Below are positions 1 to 5,323 of a DNA stretch of 5,468 nt, piece after piece; position 1 is the stretch's first letter, and the number at the start of each line of letters is the position of its first letter. The notes under the pieces are model-generated. The model had not been told where the DNA came from. It saw only the letters and a list, made by a program, of their open reading frames with translations, and made no database searches. The stretch is from Acidobacteriota bacterium (lineage in GTDB: Bacteria > Acidobacteriota > UBA890 > WLXD01), in contig JACZXM010000244.1 of NCBI GenBank assembly GCA_022571615.1, positions 1 through 5,468 of the forward strand, read 5' to 3'. Made by a program: the position numbers and the translations under genes.

Positions 1-72
1 CATGGTTATGGCCATCACGAGCAAGGTGATGAGGAACGCGAAACCTCGTTCCGAGCCGCGGGTCTTTGGCAA
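1..72 (-). CDS. PilX/GspK-like minor prepilin, N-terminus only (cut by window edge)
   Basis: The first 24 codons read MPKTRGSERG followed by FAFLITLLVMAITM. This is a short basic leader ending in Gly, then an uninterrupted hydrophobic helix, which is the class III (type IV) prepilin signal cleaved after Gly10 by a prepilin peptidase. The mature protein has no Glu at position +5 (Ile instead). That is known for PilX and GspK minor pilins and unlike PilV/PilW or major pilins. I chose the TTG at 72..70 because a strong ribosome binding site, GGGAGG (83..78), lies 5 nt upstream and no ATG or GTG precedes the leader in this frame. Family knowledge: PilX sits at the pilus tip complex with PilV, PilW and PilY1. 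Here it is co-directional with pilV/pilW-like genes but about 4.2 kb away from them. Only the N-terminus is visible, so PilX and GspK cannot be separated; the pilW/pilV neighbours favour PilX. Confidence 0.7.
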   Translation of the reverse strand, partial: MPKTRGSERGFAFLITLLVMAITM

Positions 73-149
73 CGGTGCCTCCCAGACGGATTGATCCACG
101 GAACCTGCTTGGGATAGTAAAAGCCGTCGATAAACAGCAGGACACATTT

Positions 150-178
150 ACAATCATCAAAACAGCACTGAAAGTCAA
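150..178 (-). promoter_or_regulatory. Possible sigma-70-type promoter for the pilX-like gene
   Basis: On the minus strand TTGACT (178..173, five of six matches to the -35 consensus) is followed after 17 nt by GATTGT (155..150, only three of six to the -10 consensus), inside the AT-rich patch about 80 nt upstream of the TTG start at 72. The -35 is good and the -10 is poor. The location and local AT-richness support a promoter somewhere here, but the exact boxes are a guess. I saw no GG-N10-GC sigma-54 site. Confidence 0.25.
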
Positions 179-282
179 CGGACATAGAAAGGGATGGTGG
201 TCACCGGTGGCCAGCGGCAGGACGCAATAGCGGTTAGCACTCAGCCGCTTGCCGGCGGACTCTGTGTGGTTTGCCCCCGGCT

Positions 283-397
283 GGGAGCCGCGTGGTGGCG
301 CGGTCGCCTCCTGGAGGAGCGCCACGTCGGCCTCCAGCTTGGCCACGTCCGCCGTCCTGAGCGCAGACTCGCTGCTTCCGAGCTCAGTGGGTGATTG
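283..397 (-). pseudogene. Possible coding relic with coiled-coil-like patch
   Basis: A minus-strand frame opens after a TGA at 400..398 and includes RTADVAKLEADVALLQEA, an Ala/Leu/Glu-rich amphipathic stretch. About 25 consecutive codons there (roughly 385..305) nearly all end in G or C, as in the real genes of this window. There is no ATG, and no ribosome binding site with a start in frame. The frame happens to stay open into the pilX-like gene, but codon choice decays after about 280. This could be a decayed gene piece or chance in GC-rich DNA. I do not recognise the family. Confidence 0.22.
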
Positions 398-599
398 TCA
401 CCTCCCGGGGCTGAACATCAACATTCGGGGCTTTCCGACGGTGATCTTCAGCCGGGGTTACTACTCGGCGAGCTCGCGAGCCAAGGAGTCATGACGATGA
501 TGAAAATATTTCCAGCTGGACGCGAGGTGTCAGCCTCCGCCCGAGTTGGTCCTGCCGGGACAGATGCCGGCCTCGCGGCCTCCTCGGTTTCGGGTCGAA

Positions 600-3245
600 T
601 CAGAAGTCGAAGCCGAGGAGGGCGTAGAAGAGCGTCGACTCGTCGCTCGTCGCGACGAACAAGCGAACGGCGTTTTGCAGGTTCCAGGGAGCCCACCAGA
701 GGCCGCCGCCGTAGCTGGTGTGCCAGGTGTCGGAGTCCTCACCGTCGACCCAGACACGTCCTACGCCACCGCTGGCCAGGATGCCCCAGTGGCCGGGGAC
801 CAGGAGGGTCATGCGGCCCAGAGGGAGCAGGAGGCTGGCGTTGGCGTACGCCGAGGATTCGCCTGCGAAGCGGTTCGGGCGGAGGCCGCGCAGCTGCCTG
901 GAGCCGAGGAACGCGGCGTCGTAGTAGGGCACATCGCCCCAGGTGGTGGCACCGCCGAATCGAAAGCCGAAGCCCGGGCCCTTGACGCCAAGCCAGTAGG
1001 TGCCGGTCGCCTGCCCCTCTGCCCAGCCATACGAATCCCGCAGGTCCCACACCGCGGGATACTGGTGCGCGTTGATCTGCAGGGTGTAGCCGCGCCCGAG
1101 CTCGGGCGGGCCCCAGCGGAAGGGCTCGTCGGAGCCCTTCTGCTCGCGCACTCCTGGGAAGGTGCGGTTGTTGAAGGTGAAGCCGGCTACCCAGCCGGCC
1201 TGGCCGATGCTCTCGACGCCGTAGGGCAGATCGACGGAGATGAAGCGGTCGTCCCCGTCGTCGGTGTCGGTGGTCGAGTAGCGCACAGTCGGCCCGGTCG
1301 AGACGGTCAGATGGTCACCGAGCTTCACGGCGATGCGAGCCTCGACCCCTACGAATGTCTGTTTGACCCGATAGAAATCGACGTCGCCCGTGGCGCTCGT
1401 GTCGTTGCCCCGACCGTAGTAGCGCAGCGTCTCGATGCCCGACCCCAGCGCCCGAACGATCCAGAAGCTGCGGCGGTTCTCGTGCCTGTAGTAGCCGGCG
1501 TAGTCGATGCGCGGGCGTAGCGCGCCGAAGGCGAAGCCTGCCCGGAGCTGATGCTGGGTAGCGTAGGGCCGCTTGCGGAACGAGTAGTTCTCCCAGACCC
1601 GGCCGAAGCCGACGAGCAGACCGAAGTCCGGGCCAAAGCCGACGACGGGCACTCCGTAGCCGGTGCTGCCCCAGTCGCGTCGCGCCTTCAGGGCCGTACC
1701 CTGTGTGGCTTCCGGCGTTCCGGCCTCGGCCAGGGTCTCGGCCGCGGCGACGTACAGGCCGCGGGAGACCTTGACCCCCTTGCCGGGCACGTCGGTGTTG
1801 GAGTCGTCGAAGGCGAAGGTGCGCCCGCTCTCGTGGTCGCACAGCAGGTTCGAGCCACCGCCCCCGATGACGCGCACCTTGATGGCCCCGCTGGGCGGCC
1901 CGGTCAGCAGGACGCGGTCGTCGCCGGCGCCGATGTACAGGCGGACGCTGTCGACCTCGTCATGATCGAAGCGGCGGTGGAAGTAGGTCTCGCCGACCAC
2001 CTGGTCGACCCCGCAGCCAGGACCGCCGTCCCCACCCCGGCGAGCGATGCTGATCGTCACGGAGCCATCGGGCTCCCGGGCGATTTGCACGAGCTCGGCC
2101 ACGTCGGTGCCAAACACGTTGACCTGCTCTGTGAGGAAGTCGTAGAAGCGCTCGGCCTCTACGCCCAGGCGATCACGGCGGGCGATGAGCGCCCCGACGA
2201 GCCCCTCCCCCACGGCATCGTGGTACGGACCGGGCAGGAGTGCGACGGCGGCCTCGATCGTCGAGTCGGCTAGCTCCGATTGGATCTCACGCGCCACCTC
2301 GAGCCAGGTGGCCCGATCCAGCCCACTGAGAAACCGGCGGTCGACGGAGCGTGCGTTCCAGGTCAGCCCTTCGAGGCCCTGGTACTCGCCGTGGAAGCGA
2401 TCGAACTTGGGCTCTCGATCGCGGGCGAACGTCATCGCCAGTCCCTCGTAGCGTGAGAAGGCCTGGTCGCGGTCCTCGGAGATCGGCTGCAGCCTGTCCT
2501 CGCCCTCGATGCGGGCGAAGCGCCACTGGCCGATGTGGCGATCCCAGTCGCCGAGCAGCACGTCCATGAGGCGTGCCTTGAGCAGCGCTCGGTCGTCGAT
2601 CTGTGTTTCCGGCGAGGCGGCGAGCAGCTCGATGGCCTCGAAGCCGTCGTAGATCTCCGTCGCACCATAGGTGCCGGGGGCGCCGTCCGGTCCGGGCGAG
2701 GGGAACTCGGAGAAGGTGCCGAGCAGGCCGGCGAAGCGCTCGCGGAACTCGCCGAGAGCCGGAACGTCGGGCATCACGACCAGTCGCGGCGCCGGCTGTA
2801 GCACTCCCACCGTGTTGAGCAGCGGAACCGCGACCACCTCGCCCCCGGGAAGCGAGGCGACGAGCTGGTCCTGTGCCATATCGGCCAGGGCGGTGTCGCG
2901 CAGCTCCTCCGGCAGGGTGAGCACCAGGTCCTTGTGGACACCGCGGAAGGTGTAGCTGCGGCCGTCGGCACCGCGCAGAGCCAGCCCCGCAGTCTGCAGC
3001 CCACCTACGACCATCAACGGCGTCAGACCGCCGGCATCCTTCTCCAGATCCAGGAGCGGCACCTCGATCGGCATGCCCCAGAGGTCACGGTAGGCCTGGC
3101 CGAAGATCATCCGGTGCAAGCCGCCGGCATCGTAGCCTTCGCCGGCTACGACGGTTGCGGTCTCCTGGGCCTGCGCGACGAGCGGAGCGGCCAGAGCCGA
3201 GACCGTCATGGCGACCAGCGACCAGCGAAGCCCGTTCCTGAGCAT
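600..3245 (-). CDS. Exported kinase-like domain fused to Omp85/BamA-type outer-membrane barrel
   Basis: An 881-residue protein. I prefer the ATG at 3245..3243 over an in-frame TTG five codons upstream, because GAGGAG (3255..3250) lies just before the ATG and the signal peptide then starts MLRNGLRWSL. Residues 1-26 are a signal peptide (A-Q-A, cut before Gln27). Residues about 40-380 form a domain with GGLQT (81-85), YTFRGVHKD (98-106, candidate ATP-site Lys105), GDWDRH (232-237) and DRDQAF (258-263). The last two resemble the catalytic-loop and metal-binding motifs of HipA/Fam20/CotH-like kinases; candidate catalytic residues are Asp235 and Asp260. Residues about 425-470 are Gly-rich beta strands (GAGDDRVLL, VIGGGGSNL). 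The only two cysteines are Cys411 and Cys469. Residues about 520-881 form a barrel: alternating aromatic strands, SRQLRGLRPNRFAG (782-795, like the Omp85 VRG loop motif), and a C-terminal Phe. Similar proteins are known as BamA/TamA-family outer membrane proteins; POTRA domains and the phosphoesterase domain of some relatives are absent. The family placement is solid. Kinase activity and substrate are inference. Confidence 0.8.
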   Translation of the reverse strand: MLRNGLRWSLVAMTVSALAAPLVAQAQETATVVAGEGYDAGGLHRMIFGQAYRDLWGMPIEVPLLDLEKDAGGLTPLMVVGGLQTAGLALRGADGRSYTFRGVHKDLVLTLPEELRDTALADMAQDQLVASLPGGEVVAVPLLNTVGVLQPAPRLVVMPDVPALGEFRERFAGLLGTFSEFPSPGPDGAPGTYGATEIYDGFEAIELLAASPETQIDDRALLKARLMDVLLGDWDRHIGQWRFARIEGEDRLQPISEDRDQAFSRYEGLAMTFARDREPKFDRFHGEYQGLEGLTWNARSVDRRFLSGLDRATWLEVAREIQSELADSTIEAAVALLPGPYHDAVGEGLVGALIARRDRLGVEAERFYDFLTEQVNVFGTDVAELVQIAREPDGSVTISIARRGGDGGPGCGVDQVVGETYFHRRFDHDEVDSVRLYIGAGDDRVLLTGPPSGAIKVRVIGGGGSNLLCDHESGRTFAFDDSNTDVPGKGVKVSRGLYVAAAETLAEAGTPEATQGTALKARRDWGSTGYGVPVVGFGPDFGLLVGFGRVWENYSFRKRPYATQHQLRAGFAFGALRPRIDYAGYYRHENRRSFWIVRALGSGIETLRYYGRGNDTSATGDVDFYRVKQTFVGVEARIAVKLGDHLTVSTGPTVRYSTTDTDDGDDRFISVDLPYGVESIGQAGWVAGFTFNNRTFPGVREQKGSDEPFRWGPPELGRGYTLQINAHQYPAVWDLRDSYGWAEGQATGTYWLGVKGPGFGFRFGGATTWGDVPYYDAAFLGSRQLRGLRPNRFAGESSAYANASLLLPLGRMTLLVPGHWGILASGGVGRVWVDGEDSDTWHTSYGGGLWWAPWNLQNAVRLFVATSDESTLFYALLGFDF

Positions 3246-3249
3246 TGTA

Positions 3250-3255
3250 CTCCTC
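3250..3255 (-). promoter_or_regulatory. Ribosome binding site fixing the start of the kinase-like/barrel gene
   Basis: GAGGAG on the minus strand lies 4 nt upstream of ATG 3245..3243. The alternative TTG at 3260..3258 overlaps no comparable purine-rich site; upstream of it there is only a weak AGG. The spacing to the ATG is slightly short but acceptable. Confidence 0.6.
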
Positions 3256-3401
3256 GGCAACGCAAGACCTAGGCCGGGATTTCCCAGAATAGCCGGTGTC
3301 GGGTTGGGTTATTAGCTTTCGCCACTGTCACGATGCTGGCATTCAAGCAGAGATTCGCGGCTTTCTCCACGGATTCTCGGCCCAATCGTGGCAAGCGGCC
3401 T

Positions 3402-3538
3402 GAGCGACGTTGCTGGCCTTCGCCGATTTTTCCGGAAACCGGCAGTACGTATCGCTGGGGAACCTGGACGAGAACGATCGCGCCTTCATCTTCTTCATGG
3501 ACTACCCGAATCGGCGCCGAGTCAAGATCTGGGGGCGA
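3402..3538 (+). pseudogene. PPOX (pyridoxamine 5'-phosphate oxidase-like) flavin-binding protein, relic
   Basis: On the plus strand the frame at 3410..3538 reads LAFADFSGNRQYVSLGNL, then [23 protein letters not shown]. This is very like the central FMN-binding beta strands of the putative PNPOx-like flavin-nucleotide-binding proteins (FADF.GNRQY.S.GNL..N.RAF.F.MDY..RRR.KIWGRA). A full member is about 180-210 residues; only about 43 remain. An in-frame TGA lies at 3401, with no good start. A one-base shift would add Glu-Arg-Thr (from 3402) just before Leu-Leu-Ala-Phe, and another shift at about 3538 would add A-K-V-V, where the family has GRA.VV. Both suggest frameshifts on either side of the core. 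It points opposite to all intact genes here. The family match rests on recalled conservation, not a search. Confidence 0.65.
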
Positions 3539-3558
3539 AGGTGGTGGCAGAGCCGGCA

Positions 3559-3666
3559 CCCATTGTCTGCCGCGCCAGTGCCGCCGTGGTAGGAGTCGAA
3601 GTGCCCTCGCACGAGCACCAACTCGTCACCGAGTTCCGGGTCGGTGCTCGGCACGACGATGCCGCG
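3559..3666 (-). pseudogene. M28-family zinc peptidase, relic
   Basis: On the minus strand the frame reads [19 protein letters not shown] and then [11 protein letters not shown]. This matches the metal-site core of M28 aminopeptidases ((G/S)(S/T)DP.L.DE.V...(G/A)H.DS.H.GTGA.DN). In the family, the His of HFDS and the Asp of GAADN are zinc ligands and the Asp of HFDS supports the active site. All three are still present, but the later Glu, Asp/Glu and His ligands are gone: after ADNG the reading becomes unrelated (CRLCHH...) and runs into the PPOX relic. Upstream the similarity fades before 3666, although the frame stays open to about 3738. A full enzyme is about 400-550 residues, so this is a roughly 35-residue island and cannot be an active peptidase. 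Confidence 0.65.
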
Positions 3667-3737
3667 GCCGGGCCGGGCGTGGCGAACCGGGTCGACGCGG
3701 CCTATCCCGAGGCCCATCGGACTTCTGCCACGGCCTG

Positions 3738-4223
3738 CTAGGCGGCGCGCAGTTTCTCGTTCTGCTTGCGTTCGAGTTCCCGCGCCAGTTTATTGAGTGC
3801 TTCGGCCACGGGCCCGAGCTCGTCGCCGCTGCGCAAGCGGCACACCGCGGCGTAGTCGCCTTCCTGGAGGCGGCAGATGTGCCGGCGCAGAGCCACCTGT
3901 GGACCGACAAACTTGTGCGTGACCCCGATCGCGAACGCAGCACACGCTATCCCGAGAATCGGGTACATGAGCGTCATCCTGAAGGCGAGTGCCTGCAGAG
4001 GCGCGCTAACGGCGGCCTGCACGGTGGCCGGGTCGATGTTCGTGCCCAGCAGCGTCTGGACCAGCATGCTGCGGAAGGCGTGCACCATGAACATCTGGTT
4101 GACGACTGCGGCCGCAACAGCGAAACCGAAGAAGTAGAGGACGTAGCGATACTGCACGCGGGGATCTTGAACGAGGTTCCGGATCTTGCGGCGCCGTTTG
4201 CCGGTGGGATTTTTCTTGGACAT
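3738..4223 (-). CDS. Small two-TM membrane protein with a HAMP domain and no output domain
   Basis: A 161-residue protein. Residues 1-25 are very basic and cytoplasmic ([20 protein letters not shown]). TM1 lies at about 26-48, a short periplasmic loop of about 30 residues follows, and TM2 lies at about 81-102. Residues about 103-153 look like a HAMP domain: [20 protein letters not shown], then the typical [14 protein letters not shown] with its GDEL/DELG turn. The chain ends a few residues later (KQNEKLRAA), so there is no kinase, MCP or cyclase module. The start QDPRVQYRY resembles other small HAMP-only proteins of high-GC bacteria. The ATG at 4223 has GAGGA (4236..4232) 8 nt upstream. It follows the pilW-like gene by 25 nt and is probably co-transcribed. 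Inference: it may relay or scaffold a membrane signal for pilus or motility control. The loop is too short for a classic ligand-binding domain. Confidence 0.75.
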   Translation of the reverse strand: MSKKNPTGKRRRKIRNLVQDPRVQYRYVLYFFGFAVAAAVVNQMFMVHAFRSMLVQTLLGTNIDPATVQAAVSAPLQALAFRMTLMYPILGIACAAFAIGVTHKFVGPQVALRRHICRLQEGDYAAVCRLRSGDELGPVAEALNKLARELERKQNEKLRAA

Positions 4224-4237
4224 GGTGGCCGTCCTCT

Positions 4238-4263
4238 ACTGCAGGTTATTACTGCAGGTTATG
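4238..4263. repeat. 13-bp tandem duplication at the end of the pilW-like gene
   Basis: On the plus strand, ACTGCAGGTTAT is repeated at 4238..4249 and 4251..4262 with a 13-bp period. Read on the minus strand, the unit ATAACCTGCAGTA occurs twice. Because of it the pilW-like gene ends CAG TAA TAA. Without the duplication the same reading frame would end CAG TAG, with the same protein. The second copy sits directly before the ribosome binding site of the HAMP gene and lengthens that spacer by 13 nt. Confidence 0.85.
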
Positions 4264-4917
4264 AACCTCGACCTGTGAGGCGATTTGGTAGGTTGAGTGT
4301 TCCTGGTCGCCCAGGTGGCTGTAGGAAGTGTCCTCGAGGTCCAACTGGATGGCGACCGAACGAATCGCGTCGCGATTGTCGGAGCTCAGGGTGCCGGTCA
4401 TCTGGTTGCCGGCTGCGTCGAAGTAACGGAAAACCGTCTGTCCGGTCTTCAGATCCGCGATCAGCAGCTGGCTGCTGATCTCGCTCGTCCAGGTGGTGCC
4501 GTTCCAGCAGTCGACACTGCGCCACAGGTTGGTACCGGTCACGGTGTAGGTCAGTCGCTCGGCGCCACCGTTAGCGGCGGTCTCGAACGACGCATCGCAG
4601 GGGGCCTCGGGGGCGCCGTCGTCGATGTCCGCGGCGAACTGAACCGAGGTGCCGGAGGCGATCGTGAACACCTGCGCGACGTTGTCGATGCTGTAGCCAG
4701 CCAAACGCATCTCGCGGGTGATCTTGTCCAGCGCTACGCGCGCGCCCTGGCGTATCGACATGTCCGCCGACTGTGCCTCGTACATGTTCTGGCCGCCGGT
4801 GAGCAAGGGCAGCATGCCGCCCAGGATCATGACGACCAAAGTAGCGGAGATCATGAGTTCCAGGAGAGAGAACCCGTCGTGCGACGCGAGATAGCTGTCG
4901 GCAACTCGGTTACGCAT
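4249..4917 (-). CDS. pilW: PilW-like type IV pilus minor prepilin
   Basis: A 222-residue protein with the class III prepilin signal: leader of 15 residues ending HDG, then FSLLELMISATLVVMIL. Cleavage is expected between Gly15 and Phe16, with Glu at mature position +5 (Glu20). The hydrophobic helix runs to about 39. The remainder fits the PilW/GspJ pattern: QGARVALDKITREMRLAGY (57-75), where minor pilins of this type carry the conserved R.AL..L..E.R.AG region, then a beta-rich globular part with LTYTV and FRYFD strands. Two cysteines (107 and 137) could form the disulfide common in minor pilins. PilW-type proteins join the tip/initiation complex in the inner membrane and pilus. The ATG at 4917 follows the pilV-like stop by 4 nt and has no strong ribosome binding site, so translational coupling is likely. 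GspJ of a type II secretion system is the alternative. Confidence 0.85.
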   Translation of the reverse strand: MRNRVADSYLASHDGFSLLELMISATLVVMILGGMLPLLTGGQNMYEAQSADMSIRQGARVALDKITREMRLAGYSIDNVAQVFTIASGTSVQFAADIDDGAPEAPCDASFETAANGGAERLTYTVTGTNLWRSVDCWNGTTWTSEISSQLLIADLKTGQTVFRYFDAAGNQMTGTLSSDNRDAIRSVAIQLDLEDTSYSHLGDQEHSTYQIASQVEVHNLQ

Positions 4918-4921
4918 CGGG

Positions 4922-5323
4922 CTAGCGGTCGGCGACGATCAAGGCGACCGTCGTTTCCTTTATGGTGCCGTGTAGCTGCGACGTGGCGATCACACGCACC
5001 TCGATCTGCATGTGGTCACCGTTGTCGGTGAGCAGCCAGCGGCGGGTGAACTCAGCGTCGGCGTCCGCATCGACGCTGGGCGTGTCGAAGTAGCCGGTTG
5101 TGTTCGCGGCGAGCGAGCCTCCGGCGGTGAGGCCGTCGTAGCCCCGGAACTTGAGTTGTTCGACCATCTCGCTCGCCAGCGACGTGACCTGAGTGATGTC
5201 GTCTGCGGCCTTGTTGACGGCCACGCTCATGCCGAACAGTTGCGCTACCGACAGCAGGATCATGAGCATGATCAGCATCGCGAGCATCGTTTCCAGTAGC
5301 GAGAAGCCGCGCTCGTTGTTCAC
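4922..5323 (-). CDS. pilV: PilV-like type IV pilus minor prepilin
   Basis: A 133-residue protein when started at GTG 5323..5321. The frame could be opened earlier at a TTG (5344). The GTG has AGGAGT (5336..5331) 7 nt upstream and gives the short leader MNNERG expected of a prepilin, so I prefer it. Gly6 is followed by FSLLETMLAMLIMLMILLSV, with cleavage before Phe7 and Glu at mature +5 (Glu11). After the helix comes VNKAADDITQVTSLASEMVE, where PilV/GspI proteins have the conserved A..LA.. region, and a beta-rich C-terminus (RRWLLTDNG, IEVRVIATSQ) like the PilV 'W.v.d.g...i.V.V.W' pattern. There are no cysteines. The start overlaps the upstream gene's TGA (GTGA), and the stop lies 4 nt before the pilW-like ATG, so the three genes are tightly coupled. 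GspI is the alternative. Confidence 0.83.
   Translation of the reverse strand: MNNERGFSLLETMLAMLIMLMILLSVAQLFGMSVAVNKAADDITQVTSLASEMVEQLKFRGYDGLTAGGSLAANTTGYFDTPSVDADADAEFTRRWLLTDNGDHMQIEVRVIATSQLHGTIKETTVALIVADR

Larger units (their letters stand above)
73..599. other. Gene-poor spacer between the barrel gene and the pilX-like gene
   Basis: No intact gene is convincing in these 527 bases. The part nearest the pilX-like gene (about 85 to 195) is clearly AT-richer than its surroundings, as expected of a promoter/leader region. About 283..397 on the minus strand has a coding-like patch without a start codon (listed separately). Positions 400 to 599 hold only short open frames on both strands. 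A plus-strand ATG at 497 has a fair AAGGAG 8 nt upstream, but its product turns into an arginine-rich antisense reading of the barrel gene, so I do not call it. I see no T-tract terminator directly after the barrel gene. Confidence 0.6.
3246..3737. other. Gene-free stretch with two gene relics and the barrel gene's upstream region
   Basis: No intact gene lies between the HAMP-protein stop and the barrel-gene start. About 3402..3538 is a plus-strand PPOX relic and about 3559..3666 a minus-strand M28 peptidase relic (both listed separately). The part from 3256 to 3400 should carry the promoter of the barrel gene. It contains AT-rich hexamers on the minus strand (TAATAA at 3314..3309 and TATTCT at 3291..3286, the latter -10-like), but no well-spaced -35 partner, so I do not call a promoter. 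A 5-bp hairpin (3699..3714) after the HAMP gene has no T tract. Confidence 0.6.

Noticed and set aside
554..571. 5-bp GCCGG/CCGGC stem with 8-nt loop downstream of the barrel gene as a terminator
   Set aside because: The stem is short and no T tract follows on the minus strand, so it is not supportable as an intrinsic terminator.
483..985. Plus-strand ATG at 497 with AAGGAG 8 nt upstream
   Set aside because: The start looks usable, but after about 30 codons the product becomes a serine/arginine-rich antisense reading of the barrel gene with no recognisable fold.
546..1520. Long plus-strand open frame (324 codons) opposite the barrel gene
   Set aside because: It lies antisense to a gene with a clear signal peptide, domain motifs and terminal Phe. 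Its product is low-complexity Ala/Gly/Val/Arg, as expected of a mirror frame in GC-rich DNA.
1551..2273. Plus-strand open frame of 240 codons inside the barrel gene
   Set aside because: Antisense mirror of the conserved barrel and kinase-like coding sequence; no ribosome binding site or domain seen.
3699..3714. GGCCT/AGGCC hairpin just after the HAMP gene stop
   Set aside because: The stem is only five base pairs and lacks a T tract; it also lies next to the M28 relic's open frame.
4238..4263. Start of a CRISPR or larger repeat array
   Set aside because: There are only two tandem 13-bp copies with no spacers, and no further copies were seen in the window.
3333..4478. Plus-strand open frame of 381 codons across the relics and the HAMP gene
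   Set aside because: It crosses the relics out of frame and runs antisense to the HAMP and pilW-like genes. Its Arg-rich product has no recognisable domain.
4297..5031. Plus-strand open frame of 244 codons opposite pilW/pilV
   Set aside because: Antisense to two clear prepilin genes; no signal or domain of its own.
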